64,000 nt of DNA from Armatimonadota bacterium (GCA_025354405.1 JANXMY010000150.1:62001-126000), one strand, 5' to 3'; shown: positions 43,725-53,205, counted from the first letter of the stretch. Notes: generated by a model not told the origin, from the letters alone. A program made the numbers and translations.

Positions 43725-45479
43725 ATGGCGGAGCTTCTGGATCGGTCTGCGGAAAACGAACATCGGCTGCTGTCCGGCCTGCTGTCCGGTTTGGCATGTC
43801 TTGCTGTCGGCCTTTTGATACTGGGGATGGTTCTTGGTCGGCAGTCCGATCAGGAGCTCATGGCGGCGCGTCAGTGTGCCTTGCTGTCCTCCGATGCCCT
43901 CTGGGTCTATGCCGTTGTTCCGCATCCGGGTGTGGCGACTGATCCCGCTCTGGAATCCTCACCACTCGTGCTGCTGCGTCCGCCGATGGTGGATACCAGC
44001 GACCTGAGTATTCCTGCTCCGATGGTTCCCCCCCCGCCATCGATTACTCCTGAAGCCTCCCCCCTTGAAGACTGGCATCCTTTGATGCGGGGCATGGTCT
44101 GGCAGCATAACCGTCTGCGCGCTCTGTACCCTCGTGAAATCGGCCAAGCCGATGCAGAGTGGAAGTCTTTTTCCTCTTCACTCCAGGGCTCCGGACAGCT
44201 GCGGTGGTCGGAAACTACTGAGCTCAACGGGGCGCTGCGCAGCTCCGGGGACAGCCTGCAGTCTCGGGCGAGCGCCCTGCACCAGCTTTCAGTCCAAATC
44301 GTCGTCGGCGGGCTGCTGCTGCTCGCGGGCCTCTTTGCCTGGGCGACCGGCCTGCTGGGCCAGCGGCGTCTGGAGGCGGAACGTGTGCAGGGCGAGCGGC
44401 AGCGTCTTGAGACTGTTCTGGAAGCCGCGGGGGAAGGTGTCTATCAAGTAGATGCCATGGGTGGGTGCACCTACATCAATTCGGCGGCAGCGACACTCTT
44501 GGGATACCGTGCCAAAGAGCTTCGCGGCAAGAATATGGCCCGGCTTCTGTACCAAAATCCCGATGAAGGGGCGTCTCTCGATTCCGAAAACAACCCGCTT
44601 CAGCAGACCCTGAAGACCGGGGAAACGACTCGGGAGGAAGATGACACTCTCTGGCGGCGGGACGGCTCCTCATTCCCAGCGGCGACTGTCGCTTCACCCA
44701 TTATGACGCCGCGCGGCCTGAACGGTGCCGTCGTGACCTTCTCCGACATCTCCGGGCGTAAATCCACTGAGGTGCTGCGCGACGATCTGACCGAGATGAT
44801 TGTACACGACCTGCGGACACCGCTGACATCCCTTCTGACCGGACTTCAGACCTTGTCCCTGGCCGGAGAAATGAACTCAGCCCAGACGGAGATGCTGGGA
44901 ATTGCGCTGGGCGGCGGTGAGACGCTTCTGGCGATGGTCAGTGATCTGCTGGATATCAGCAAGATGGAAGCAGGGCTGATCGTACTAGATAAGCGCCCGG
45001 TGATCGGCGCAGAAGTGATTGAACAGGCTCTGAGCCAGATCGCTCCGCTTGCCCGCACGAATGGCCTGCGCGTCGCCCGCCATATCGCACCCGACCTGCC
45101 GATTGTGCTGGCCGATGAAGAGAAGCTTCGCCGTGCTCTGGTCAACCTGCTCGGAAATGCAGTCAAGTTCACGCCGCGCGGCGGCATTGTGACAATTGCC
45201 GCCGCGTATGACCCTGCCGAAGGGGGCGTCGTCTTTGCGGTCGGGGACACAGGCGAAGGCATTCCCGCTCATGCCGTCAAACGGATATTTGAGAAGTTCG
45301 GTCAGGTGGAGAGCCGGAAAGCGGGGCGAAAAATGTCTACCGGTCTCGGTCTGACTTTTTGCAAGCTGGTCGCGGAATCACACGGCGGACGTATCTGGGT
45401 AGAGAGCAAATTGGGCAAAGGCAGCCGCTTTCTGCTCACGATCCCGGCGACCCTCGCTGGCAGTTCCACGCGTCCCTAA
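43725..45479 (+). CDS. sensor histidine kinase with PAS domain
   Basis: The 584-residue membrane kinase has a first helix at residues 17-40, an extracytoplasmic region with a Pro-rich segment, a second helix near residue 190, a PAS domain (ETVLEAAGEGVYQVDAMGGCTYINSAA), a HisKA domain with the phospho-acceptor His in MIVHDLRTPLTSLL, and a HATPase domain with N box LVNLLGNAVKF, G1 VGDTGEGIP and G2 STGLGLTF. No response regulator is adjacent, so it is an orphan kinase. Its location near a Pho-like promoter makes a PhoR role conceivable but unproven. It starts 12 nt after lysS. Confidence 0.93.
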   Translation: MAELLDRSAENEHRLLSGLLSGLACLAVGLLILGMVLGRQSDQELMAARQCALLSSDALWVYAVVPHPGVATDPALESSPLVLLRPPMVDTSDLSIPAPMVPPPPSITPEASPLEDWHPLMRGMVWQHNRLRALYPREIGQADAEWKSFSSSLQGSGQLRWSETTELNGALRSSGDSLQSRASALHQLSVQIVVGGLLLLAGLFAWATGLLGQRRLEAERVQGERQRLETVLEAAGEGVYQVDAMGGCTYINSAAATLLGYRAKELRGKNMARLLYQNPDEGASLDSENNPLQQTLKTGETTREEDDTLWRRDGSSFPAATVASPIMTPRGLNGAVVTFSDISGRKSTEVLRDDLTEMIVHDLRTPLTSLLTGLQTLSLAGEMNSAQTEMLGIALGGGETLLAMVSDLLDISKMEAGLIVLDKRPVIGAEVIEQALSQIAPLARTNGLRVARHIAPDLPIVLADEEKLRRALVNLLGNAVKFTPRGGIVTIAAAYDPAEGGVVFAVGDTGEGIPAHAVKRIFEKFGQVESRKAGRKMSTGLGLTFCKLVAESHGGRIWVESKLGKGSRFLLTIPATLAGSSTRP

Positions 45480-45578
45480 GATGCCGCCCCGAATGCCAAT
45501 GTTTGAGATGTGCGTTTTTGTGTAACGCTTACAGTAACCAAGTTATGTCAGGTTGAGGCTACTCTCTCTAAACCACTT

Positions 45579-46616
45579 ATGGAACGAAAAACTTCCGCTG
45601 AACTGGGTCAGTCCGTGGGCGCGGTTTGTATCACGGTCATCCTGCTCTTTCTATGCACCTGGGGTGAGATCGGCATTCAGCACGTCGCCGGAGTCAATCG
45701 TCCCTACACGATTTTCTATCTGATCCCGGTGGCAGTCGCTGCGGCACTGCTGGGTGTTCGCGGCGGAGTTTTGACGGCTCTCGCGGCCATCGCGCTGGCT
45801 CGCGTCTATCTATTTGCTGATGATAAGCACGGCCTTGCACTGATCTCTTTTCCCAGCACCGCCGAAGCAGTCGAATTCTTTGCTCTTCTCCTTGGGACAC
45901 TCACCATTGCTCTGGTCACTGGCCGCCTGCGAGCAACTGTGGGCGACCTCAAAGAGACATACACAAATCTCCAAGCAGCGAATCAGAAGCTGACCGAGAG
46001 CGAGCTGCAGCGGCGGGTTTTTAACCGGGACGTTCTGCTTGCCGTGACGGGGGGCAAGCTGCGATTGGTGGAACTGGATGAGATCCCCCTGCCGGGACTT
46101 ACGACGGGGCCTTCACTCTTTTCTTTGTCCCTCTCCGAGCCGAAAGATGCGACGAACCTACGCCACAAGCTGATACTGGTCGGGAAAAAAGCAGGGATGG
46201 ATGTGGAGCGCCTCGGTGACTTGGCCACAGCAGCCACTGAAGCGGCAACCAATGCGATCAAGCACGGAAGTGGTGGTCAGGCGACCGCGTGGGCGACTGA
46301 GAGTTCTGTGATCATACAAATCGAAGACCATGGAACGGGAATTACTCCCGACCATCTGGCGCGGGCGACCATGGAGCAGGGGTTTTCGACACGCATCTCT
46401 CTGGGCATGGGATTTCATCTGATGCTGCAGTCCACGGATACGCTTGCACTCTGTACGGGTGCAAGCGGCACGACGATCCTGCTTCAAATCTCAACAAAGC
46501 CGCGCCAGGCTTTGCAGGATACTGTCCTCGCCCGCTATGCAAATCTCTCCGAGCCACTTTCCTCCGCCGCTTTGAGTGCTTTGCTGCCCTCTTCTTCTCG
46601 TGCTGCATCCGCTTAA
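45579..46616 (+). CDS. membrane-anchored RsbW-like ATPase (anti-sigma kinase family)
   Basis: This protein of about 345 residues has three to four N-terminal helices in a DUF4118-like arrangement (TIFYLIPVAVAAALLGVRGGVLTALAAI), a coiled coil (LKETYTNLQAANQKLTES) and a HATPase_c_2 domain. That domain has the N box ATEAATNAIKHGSGG, G1 IEDHGTGITP and a G2-like SLGMGFHLM. There is no HisKA domain, so it resembles RsbW/RsbT-type serine kinases rather than histidine kinases. STAS and SpoIIE proteins elsewhere in the window could be its partners. The start is uncertain; I use the ATG at 45579. Confidence 0.82.
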   Translation: MERKTSAELGQSVGAVCITVILLFLCTWGEIGIQHVAGVNRPYTIFYLIPVAVAAALLGVRGGVLTALAAIALARVYLFADDKHGLALISFPSTAEAVEFFALLLGTLTIALVTGRLRATVGDLKETYTNLQAANQKLTESELQRRVFNRDVLLAVTGGKLRLVELDEIPLPGLTTGPSLFSLSLSEPKDATNLRHKLILVGKKAGMDVERLGDLATAATEAATNAIKHGSGGQATAWATESSVIIQIEDHGTGITPDHLARATMEQGFSTRISLGMGFHLMLQSTDTLALCTGASGTTILLQISTKPRQALQDTVLARYANLSEPLSSAALSALLPSSSRAASA

Positions 46617-46666
46617 TCAAAACTTAACTTCTTCTTAACACTTCTTTAACATGAGGCCAGTAAAAT
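46612..46666 (+). promoter_or_regulatory. four-repeat Pho-box-like promoter
   Basis: CTTAAT (46612), CTTAAC (46623), CTTAAC (46634) and TTTAAC (46645) recur with an exact 11-bp period. Ten bp after the last repeat is TAAAAT as a -10. PhoB/PhoP/SphR-type boxes have this period and replace the -35 element. The first repeat overlaps the stop codon of the upstream gene. Confidence 0.78.
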
Positions 46667-46694
46667 GACCTGCATTGAAGAAAAGGAGAATGAG

Positions 46695-49508
46695 ATGGCA
46701 CGCAATTTCCACAAACTACGTCGAGTTTCCCCCGGGGCAGTTTTTGCTGCTGGAAGCCTAGCTGCACTGCTGGTCTGCGCTCCCACAAATGCCCAGAACC
46801 CCCTCGTGACCGGCAAAAGTATCACTTTGCCGCCACTGGGCATACAGACCTCAGTCGGCAGCTTGCCGATGAATATGATCCTGACTCCGGACAGCAAATT
46901 TGCCGTCACGACGGACATGGGCTTCCGACAGTCGCTCCATGCCCTCAGCGTCAAGACGGGTAAGGATGTCAGTGCTCCTCTAGTCTTCGGTCCAGTGAAC
47001 GCCACCGGTACTTCCGTCCAGTCTGGAATGTATTACGGCCTGGCAGCCAGGTCGAATGGCGACGGCACCAGCACAGTCTATGTCTCTCAGGGGGCTGATA
47101 ACAAGATTGCAGTGGTCACGGTCAGCGCGACAGGAGCCTTGACGCTCAAAGATTCGTTTTCCCTTGCATCGGGCGATTTCTCGGCCGGCCTGGCCCTGGA
47201 TGGCCGAGGCTATCTGTATGTCGCCATCAACGAGACTTATCCTGCCAGCAGTGTGGCGAATATCACGACCCCGGCGAGCATGGTTATTTTAGATACGGCG
47301 ACCGGTAAGATTGTCAGCCGCCTCCCGTTCATCGTCCCCATCAGTCAGCTCAGCGCCCCCGGAAATCCGACGTTCTCGCCCTCCACCTTCCCCCTGGCAG
47401 TCGCCGCGCTGAACGATGGTAGCAAAGTGTTTGTGACCAGCCAGCGCGATGGTGTTGTCTATGTCATCAGCACGGCGGACCCGACGGCCCCGACGCTGGT
47501 GAAATCTCTGCTTACCGGGCTGCATCCGATCTCGCTTCTGCTCAACAAAGACCAATCAAAACTCTATGTCGCGAATGCTCACAGCGAGACCGTCTCAGTC
47601 GTCAATACTTCCACAAATCTGGTCAGAGACACTATCCTGCTGATCCCCTCGGAATCGCGCCGCCTGCACGGAGCTACTCCCACCGGCCTGGCACTCTCGC
47701 CTTCAGAAGATAGACTGTACGTCTCGATGGGCGACATCAATGCGGTTGCTGTAATCAGCAGCGAATCCAATACTCTGCTGGGCTTCATCCCTGCCGGCTG
47801 GTATCCCACCGGGGTTGTCGTCGCTGCAGGCAACGTTCTGGTTTCCAATGCTAAAGGGACCCAAACGCGCTACCCGAACCCCGGCTACAAGCAGTATGCG
47901 TTCGACGGGCAATATGGTCTGAATCTCATTGAGGGTAATGTCCAGACCATCGCCGTGCCGAATGCGCAGCAGCTTGCCGACGACACAAGGCTGGTCGCGG
48001 CCAACAATGCTCCGGCTCCACTGATTGGGAAAAACATCCTGTCGGAGATCGGTGTTCATGCGGGCAAGATCAAACACATTATCTACATTGTCAAAGAGAA
48101 TCGCACGTATGATCAGGTGCTGGGAGATATGCCGCAGGGCAACGGCGATCCCTCACTGACACTCTTCGGACGGGATGTCACTCCCAACCAGCATGCTCTG
48201 GCGGAACGGTTTGTCCTGCTGGACAACTTCTACGACTGCGCCGAAGCCAGTGGCGATGGCTGGCCCTGGTCGACACAGGGACAGGCCAACGAGTATGTGA
48301 TTAAGAACCTGCCGTACAACTATAGCGGTCGCGGCCGGAACTACGACTTCGAGGGCGCGAACAATAACTACCCGACCGGCGGCTTCCCTGCCACGGACCC
48401 GTACGGCGCCCTTTTAGTACCGTCGTCCCCCTTCCGTGACCCGCGTACGGGTATCGCCCCGGCCATTCCGGATGTCGCCGAGGCACCCGGCGGCCACATC
48501 TGGGACAACGTCAGGAAAAAGCTTGACCTCGGCGGAACCAGTCTGACCACAAAGTACCGTAACTACGGCTTCTTCGCCCTGTTCGGTAACAATTCTTCGA
48601 CACCTGATAACTATCCCGCCGACGCCGGTCTGCAGCCCGCTGGGCATGACCTGGGCGGCGTTACCGATATCGACTTCCGCCGCTACGATGCCTCCTACGC
48701 CGACAGTGACGGCCCGCAGATCATCAGCAGCCCGTATCCGCTGGCTGCGTACGGTCACTACAATACCCCCAGCCGCTACTCGGAGTGGAACCGCGAGTTT
48801 CAGCAGTATCTGACGGCTGATCCCACCGGCAACTCCGTTCCGGTGTTCCAGACCGTGCGCCTGATGCACGATCACACACAAGGCCTGAGTGCTGGTAAGC
48901 ACACCCCGCGTGCGGAAGTCGCGGACAATGACTACGGTGTCGGGCAGCTGGTCGAAGCGGTCAGCAAAAGCGCGATCTGGGGCAGTACGGCGATCTTCAT
49001 CATCGAAGACGACTCGCAGGATGGCCCGGACCATGTGGACAGTCATCGATCGACCTGCTACGTGATCAGCCCCTACATCGCTAAGAACTCGGTCGACCAC
49101 ACGTTCTACAACACGGACAGCGTGCTGAAGACGATGGAAGACCTGATGGGTATCCCGCCTTTGTGTCTTTATGACGCGACGGCGACCCCGATCCAGGCAT
49201 TCTCCAAGTCGTCCGAGGGCAATCTTGGTGTCTTCACCGCCACCTTGCCGTCATCGAGCATCCTCGGCGAAGTCGCTCCCTCAGCACAGAGCGCGTTCCT
49301 GCCGCTGATGAAGCTGTCGGCGAAGATGGACTTCGTTCATCCGGATAGTGCCCCCGCAGGTCTGCTGAACGAAGTAATTTGGAAGAGCATCAAAGGGATG
49401 AACTCCAATATGCCCGCGCCGCGCCACACCCTGATCCCGACGTCTTCCCATCCTCAGGCCCCCAAATCCGCCGCCAAGGCGACCGCTGTAGCCCGTGACG
49501 CGGACTAG
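46695..49508 (+). CDS. exported YncE-like beta-propeller/phosphoesterase fusion
   Basis: This protein of about 937 residues has a signal peptide (AVFAAGSLAALLVCAPTNA) and a seven-bladed YncE-type propeller at about residues 35-450 (repeats such as DGSKVFVTSQRDGVVYVISTAD). The alkaline phosphatase-superfamily/phosphoesterase domain follows from about residue 460 (KHIIYIVKENRTYDQVLGDMP, FYDCAEASGDGWPWST, IFIIEDDSQDGPDHVDSHRST). Related enzymes act as phospholipase C or acid phosphatases. The Pho-box-like promoter fits a role in phosphate scavenging. AAGGAGAATGAG sets the ATG at 46695. Confidence 0.9.
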   Translation: MARNFHKLRRVSPGAVFAAGSLAALLVCAPTNAQNPLVTGKSITLPPLGIQTSVGSLPMNMILTPDSKFAVTTDMGFRQSLHALSVKTGKDVSAPLVFGPVNATGTSVQSGMYYGLAARSNGDGTSTVYVSQGADNKIAVVTVSATGALTLKDSFSLASGDFSAGLALDGRGYLYVAINETYPASSVANITTPASMVILDTATGKIVSRLPFIVPISQLSAPGNPTFSPSTFPLAVAALNDGSKVFVTSQRDGVVYVISTADPTAPTLVKSLLTGLHPISLLLNKDQSKLYVANAHSETVSVVNTSTNLVRDTILLIPSESRRLHGATPTGLALSPSEDRLYVSMGDINAVAVISSESNTLLGFIPAGWYPTGVVVAAGNVLVSNAKGTQTRYPNPGYKQYAFDGQYGLNLIEGNVQTIAVPNAQQLADDTRLVAANNAPAPLIGKNILSEIGVHAGKIKHIIYIVKENRTYDQVLGDMPQGNGDPSLTLFGRDVTPNQHALAERFVLLDNFYDCAEASGDGWPWSTQGQANEYVIKNLPYNYSGRGRNYDFEGANNNYPTGGFPATDPYGALLVPSSPFRDPRTGIAPAIPDVAEAPGGHIWDNVRKKLDLGGTSLTTKYRNYGFFALFGNNSSTPDNYPADAGLQPAGHDLGGVTDIDFRRYDASYADSDGPQIISSPYPLAAYGHYNTPSRYSEWNREFQQYLTADPTGNSVPVFQTVRLMHDHTQGLSAGKHTPRAEVADNDYGVGQLVEAVSKSAIWGSTAIFIIEDDSQDGPDHVDSHRSTCYVISPYIAKNSVDHTFYNTDSVLKTMEDLMGIPPLCLYDATATPIQAFSKSSEGNLGVFTATLPSSSILGEVAPSAQSAFLPLMKLSAKMDFVHPDSAPAGLLNEVIWKSIKGMNSNMPAPRHTLIPTSSHPQAPKSAAKATAVARDAD

Positions 49509-49535
49509 CCTCCGTCACAAGCCCCTCGCACAAAG

Positions 49536-49570
49536 AAAGCCCCGCATCCAGGAGTGGATACGGGGCTTTT
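49536..49570. terminator. bidirectional terminator
   Basis: The stem AAAGCCCCGCATCCA/TGGATACGGGGCTTT with flanking A and T runs separates the convergent phosphoesterase gene and small exported protein gene. Confidence 0.9.
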
Positions 49571-49593
49571 CTCCTGCGCGTTGTCGGCTGACG

Positions 49594-49872
49594 CTAAATC
49601 TTTGCTCCGAGCATCGCCTTGCTTTCTTTCGCGTCTTTCGGCAGGCTTGAAAAGGGGACGATCGTCAGTGGATCCCCGCCCTTGTCGTGCATGCCATTCG
49701 CCTTCGCCCAGGCGACCGAATAGTACCGCCTGTCTTTAGCATCGTAAGCGACAAGTTTGGCGTTTTTAGTGTCGCGGCTGACCGTTTTGCCGGGTGCCGG
49801 GTGAGGCTTGGGAGCGGCGTGGGCTGCGGAGAGGGAGAGAAGGAGGATTGTGATTAACGGGGTCTTGTTCAT
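49594..49872 (-). CDS. small exported protein of unknown function
   Basis: The 92-residue protein has a signal peptide (MNKTPLITILLLSLSAAHA) and a mature part rich in Lys and Pro, with KDRRYYSVAWAKANGMHDKG and SLPKDAKESKAM. I do not recognise a family. The ATG at 49872 is preceded by CAGGAAAAAGAAG; the longer ORF-track start is not supported. It follows the DUF1559 pseudopilin gene by 113 nt in the same direction. Confidence 0.7.
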   Translation of the reverse strand: MNKTPLITILLLSLSAAHAAPKPHPAPGKTVSRDTKNAKLVAYDAKDRRYYSVAWAKANGMHDKGGDPLTIVPFSSLPKDAKESKAMLGAKI

Positions 49873-49985
49873 GGCTTCTTTTTCCTGTTGACGGTAGGAC
49901 AGAGGGGATAAGAAGCGAGGGAATAGATTTCTCTCGCTCCTATTCCTGCGCTTTGTTAGGCTCATTTCGCCAGTCTAGCGCAGGC

Positions 49986-50759
49986 TCAGTAACTAAAACT
50001 GTCACAAATGTTGTCTGGGTTGCCGTTGGCAAGCTTCATATCGGCGACAGGATAATCGTGGACAAGCTGGCAGCCGGTCAGGTCGCGGCTGTTGATCAAA
50101 GTTGTCGGGCGGAACCACTTGGCATGACCATCAAAGAACGTACAGTTTACACCTTCGCCGTGCCGGTCTCCGACAAGGTCCATGCGGTGCGTGGTCGGAT
50201 TGTAGGCAAAGTCGCCATTGAAAGGCTCGACCCAGCTGTCTGTAATGGCTACTCCCGCCGGGCTCTTGTCCCATTTCTCGGTGATGACGATCGTTTCTAC
50301 CGGATCGGGGATCTGTGCCAGAGACAGGCCCTCGGCGGGCCGCAGGGCGATGTAAGAGCGCGGAATGACGGCGATGCCCTGGGCATTCTTGCTTAGGGTC
50401 GGCCCGCTGTCACTGGGGCAGGTAAAGACCGCATTGCTGTTAATATACGGCATGAGCGCGTTCCACCAGCGAACCGGGTTGACATCCGTGACGACTGCTC
50501 CGGTGCGCGAGAGGGAAGGGGACGCGCTGTTGGCATAGAAGAACAGCTTTTCGTCGTAGTCCTGTGTATACTGCTGCACGGCTAGGCCGATCTGCTTTTC
50601 ATTGGACAGGCAGGCGGTGCGCCGGGCATTTTCCCGCACCTTCTGGAAGACGGGGAACAGGATCGCCGCGAGAATCGCGATGATGGCGATCACGACTAGC
50701 AGCTCGATCAGCGTGAAGCCCCGGCGTGGAGAACGAGGCAGAAAATCGGAGAGTGTCAT
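49986..50759 (-). CDS. DUF1559 type II pseudopilin-like protein
   Basis: The 257-residue protein has a type IV prepilin leader cleaved after Gly ([14 protein letters not shown]). The hydrophobic helix [15 protein letters not shown] and the [31 protein letters not shown] segment follow. The C-terminal H-X-G motif is HAKWFRP within [15 protein letters not shown]. Members are abundant in Planctomycetota and Armatimonadota and are thought to be surface or secretion pseudopilins. The promoter carries Pho-box-like repeats. Confidence 0.92.
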   Translation of the reverse strand: MTLSDFLPRSPRRGFTLIELLVVIAIIAILAAILFPVFQKVRENARRTACLSNEKQIGLAVQQYTQDYDEKLFFYANSASPSLSRTGAVVTDVNPVRWWNALMPYINSNAVFTCPSDSGPTLSKNAQGIAVIPRSYIALRPAEGLSLAQIPDPVETIVITEKWDKSPAGVAITDSWVEPFNGDFAYNPTTHRMDLVGDRHGEGVNCTFFDGHAKWFRPTTLINSRDLTGCQLVHDYPVADMKLANGNPDNICDSFSY

Positions 50760-50798
50760 GGACAGTTCCTTTCGTACCAGTCGGATAACAATTAAACA

Positions 50799-50831
50799 AT
50801 TTTACCCAGGCAATGTGAAGAGAACATTAAG
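50799..50831 (-). promoter_or_regulatory. Pho-box-like promoter of pseudopilin gene
   Basis: On the minus strand CTTAAT (50831-50826) and CTTCAC (50820-50815) are 11 bp apart, followed after 10 bp by TAAAAT (50804-50799), the same geometry as at 46612-46666. Confidence 0.5.
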
Positions 50832-50863
50832 AGGCCCGGACGAGCCAGAGACTTTTTTACCAA

Positions 50864-50893
50864 TTGACTTTCACGCTCTGTGTGTGCTAAAAT
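50864..50893 (+). promoter_or_regulatory. promoter of tyrS
   Basis: TTGACT and TAAAAT are separated by 18 bp, with a TGC extension just before the -10. The predicted transcript starts only a few nt before the ATG at 50903, so the leader is very short. Confidence 0.8.
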
Positions 50894-50902
50894 CAGCGCA
50901 AT

Positions 50903-52189
50903 ATGTCTGTCTCTACGACTCAAACATCGACTTCTCTTTCTTCACTCCCACTTCCTGCGCCCTCTCAAACCATCGACCAGCAAATCGAAATGATCACACG
51001 CGGCACTTTCGACATCGTGCCGAAGGCGGACCTGAAGGCGAAGCTGCTCCAATCGGCCAAAAGTGGAAAGCCGCTTCAAGTCAAGCTTGGACTTGATCCC
51101 ACAGCACCCGATATTCACCTGGGCTTTGCCGTCGTCCTGCGGAAGCTGCGGCAGTTTCAGGATTTAGGCCACGAAGTCGTGATTATTATCGGAGACTACA
51201 CGGCGCTTATTGGTGATCCCTCTGGCCGTTCCACTACCCGGCCAATGCTCTCCTCGGAAGAGATCGCGGCGAATGGAAAGACCTATGTCACGCAGCTGGC
51301 AAAGGTTCTGGACCCCGAAAAAACCATCGTCCGTTTCAATAGTGAGTGGTTGGGGAAACTCTCATTTGCAGAGCTTGTAAATCTGGCATCAAAAATGACC
51401 GTTGCACAGGTGATGCAGCGTGAAGATTTTGCTAACCGATTTAGCCTTGGTCAGCCGATCGGTCTGCATGAGCTGCTTTACCCTCTGGCCCAGGCATATG
51501 ACAGCGTGGCGATCCACGCCGATGTGGAGATGGGTGGGCAGGACCAGACATTCAATAATCTGGCAGGACGTGCCCTGCAAAAAGAGCTGGGTCAGGAGCC
51601 GCAAGTGGTTCTCTTGATGCCCCTGCTGGTAGGGCTGGACGGCATCAAAAAGATGAGCAAATCGCTCGGCAACTATGTCGGTATCAGCGAAGCTCCAATT
51701 CTCATGTTCGGCAAGCTGATGTCAATCAGTGACAGTTTGATGCCAACCTATTTCGAGCTTTGTACGGATGTACCGATGGAAGAAGTTCGAACGCTCACTG
51801 ACGGAAATCTAACGCACCCCCGCGAGGCCAAGAAGCGGCTGGGACGTGAGATCATCACTCTCTACCATGGTGCGGAAGCCGCGCAGTCTGCCGACGATGA
51901 GTTTGAGCGTGTCCATAAAGAGCATCAGGTCCCCGAGGAGATGCCGGAAATCACTGTGTCATTGGATATCTGCACTGCCGATGGCCAGGTGCGTGTGACG
52001 GCCCTGCTCGTCGCAGCCGGTCTCGCTCCATCCTCGGGTGAAGCCAAGCGGCTGATTCAGCAGGGAGGCGTCAGCGTCGACGGATTAAAGCTCACCGATC
52101 CAGCCGGCATGCTGGAGATACAGACCGGTCAGGTCATTAAAGTCGGCAAAAACCGCTTCGTGCGGCTTCTTGCCCCCACCGAAGTTTAG
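50903..52189 (+). CDS. tyrS: tyrosyl-tRNA synthetase
   Basis: The 428-residue class I synthetase has the HIGH-equivalent HLGF in LGLDPTAPDIHLGFAVVL, the GRSTTRP loop, the tyrosine pocket VEMGGQDQTFN, the KMSKS motif in GLDGIKKMSKSLGNYVG and a C-terminal S4 RNA-binding domain (SSGEAKRLIQQGGVSVDG). It is of the TyrZ-like branch. The first 25 residues are Ser/Thr-rich and likely disordered; an internal start is possible. The ECF sigma gene follows after 14 nt. Confidence 0.94.
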   Translation: MSVSTTQTSTSLSSLPLPAPSQTIDQQIEMITRGTFDIVPKADLKAKLLQSAKSGKPLQVKLGLDPTAPDIHLGFAVVLRKLRQFQDLGHEVVIIIGDYTALIGDPSGRSTTRPMLSSEEIAANGKTYVTQLAKVLDPEKTIVRFNSEWLGKLSFAELVNLASKMTVAQVMQREDFANRFSLGQPIGLHELLYPLAQAYDSVAIHADVEMGGQDQTFNNLAGRALQKELGQEPQVVLLMPLLVGLDGIKKMSKSLGNYVGISEAPILMFGKLMSISDSLMPTYFELCTDVPMEEVRTLTDGNLTHPREAKKRLGREIITLYHGAEAAQSADDEFERVHKEHQVPEEMPEITVSLDICTADGQVRVTALLVAAGLAPSSGEAKRLIQQGGVSVDGLKLTDPAGMLEIQTGQVIKVGKNRFVRLLAPTEV

Positions 52190-52203
52190 TCTGAGGAAAT
52201 CGT

Positions 52204-52902
52204 ATGGCTGAATTAGAGTTGCAACCCATATCAGGACAGTTATTTAACGGACAGCCGAACACGGGCCAGCCGCCATTCGGCATGTCAGCGATACTGGATG
52301 AAGACGGTCCAGCATCGCCGCCGCCGACCAATCCCGACCTTTTTGAGTCTGAGATGAACCCGCATCTTGACGCGCTTTACCGCAACGGTCTGCGCTTGAC
52401 CGGAAATTCCAATGACGCCGAAGACCTGCTTCAGGATACGTATCTTCGGGCCTACCGCTTTTTTTATCAATATCAGCCGGGAACCAACGCTAAAGCATGG
52501 CTGTTCCGTATCATGAACACAGTTTTTCTCAATGACTACCGACGAAAGTCGCGTCAGGGAGAAACGGTGTCTTATGATGGTTTGGAAGATTTCTTTCTCT
52601 ATAACCGTTTGACGGAAGATGGAGTTACGGGTGTCGGCGGAGATCGTTCCGAGACGGAAAACCCGGAAAAAGCAGTGCTGGAGAAACTCGATATCGAGAC
52701 GATCCAGCGGGCCATTGAGGCCCTGCCAATCGAGTTCCGGGATACGGTGGCTCTGGCAACTTTAGAAGAAATGTCCTATCAAGAAATAGCTGAGACTTTG
52801 GAGATACCTGTCGGCACAGTGCGGTCGCGACTTTCGCGCGGACGCAAGCTTTTACAGCGTGCTTTGTGGGAATACCTCAACGGAGAAGAGACTCGTGGAT
52901 GA
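52204..52902 (+). CDS. ECF sigma factor (SigR/RpoE-like)
   Basis: The 232-residue protein has an unusual N-terminal 45-residue Gln/Gly/Pro-rich extension. Region 2 follows (LYRNGLRLTGNSNDAEDLLQDTYLRAYRFFYQY, AWLFRIMNTVFLNDYRRK), then region 4 (LPIEFRDTVALATLEEMSYQEIAETLEIPVGTVRSRLSRGRKLL). The sequence resembles the SigR/SigH group that responds to oxidative stress. The downstream gene encodes a ZAS anti-sigma factor whose GTG start overlaps the sigma stop by 8 nt. A TGAGGAAA Shine-Dalgarno precedes the ATG. Confidence 0.93.
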   Translation: MAELELQPISGQLFNGQPNTGQPPFGMSAILDEDGPASPPPTNPDLFESEMNPHLDALYRNGLRLTGNSNDAEDLLQDTYLRAYRFFYQYQPGTNAKAWLFRIMNTVFLNDYRRKSRQGETVSYDGLEDFFLYNRLTEDGVTGVGGDRSETENPEKAVLEKLDIETIQRAIEALPIEFRDTVALATLEEMSYQEIAETLEIPVGTVRSRLSRGRKLLQRALWEYLNGEETRG

Positions 52903-53188
52903 GCCGGAAAAAGATGGCGGATGGGAGAAGGCGGGCGAGTGCGCCAGCGCTGATTTTTATTCGTGTGAAGCCGCTATACGGCGTTTGAATGAATATCTTG
53001 ATCATGAGCTGACTGAAGCTGATCGGGTTACTGTGCTGAAGCATCTCGAATTTTGCCGCCCCTGTATGAGCCGGTTTACATTCGAGCAGACCTTGGTCAT
53101 CTCGATCCGCCAGAAGATTTCGCATCTGTGCGTCCCCGCGACGCTTAAAGAAAAGCTGCATAGTCTTCTGCGAAACGACAAGCCGTGA
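52895..53188 (+). CDS. zinc-binding anti-sigma factor (RsrA/ZAS type)
   Basis: This protein of about 97 residues has the ZAS motif HxxxCxxC (HLEFCRPC) with an upstream Cys in FYSCEAAIRRLNEYLDHEL. In RsrA these residues bind zinc and form a disulfide on oxidation, releasing the sigma factor. There is no membrane segment, so it is a cytoplasmic redox-type anti-sigma factor. The start is taken as the GTG at 52895, coupled to the sigma stop, with GGAGAAGAG upstream. The ORF-track start lies inside the sigma gene. Confidence 0.9.
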   Translation: MDEPEKDGGWEKAGECASADFYSCEAAIRRLNEYLDHELTEADRVTVLKHLEFCRPCMSRFTFEQTLVISIRQKISHLCVPATLKEKLHSLLRNDKP

Positions 53189-53205
53189 CAGAGAGCATTG
53201 AGAGT

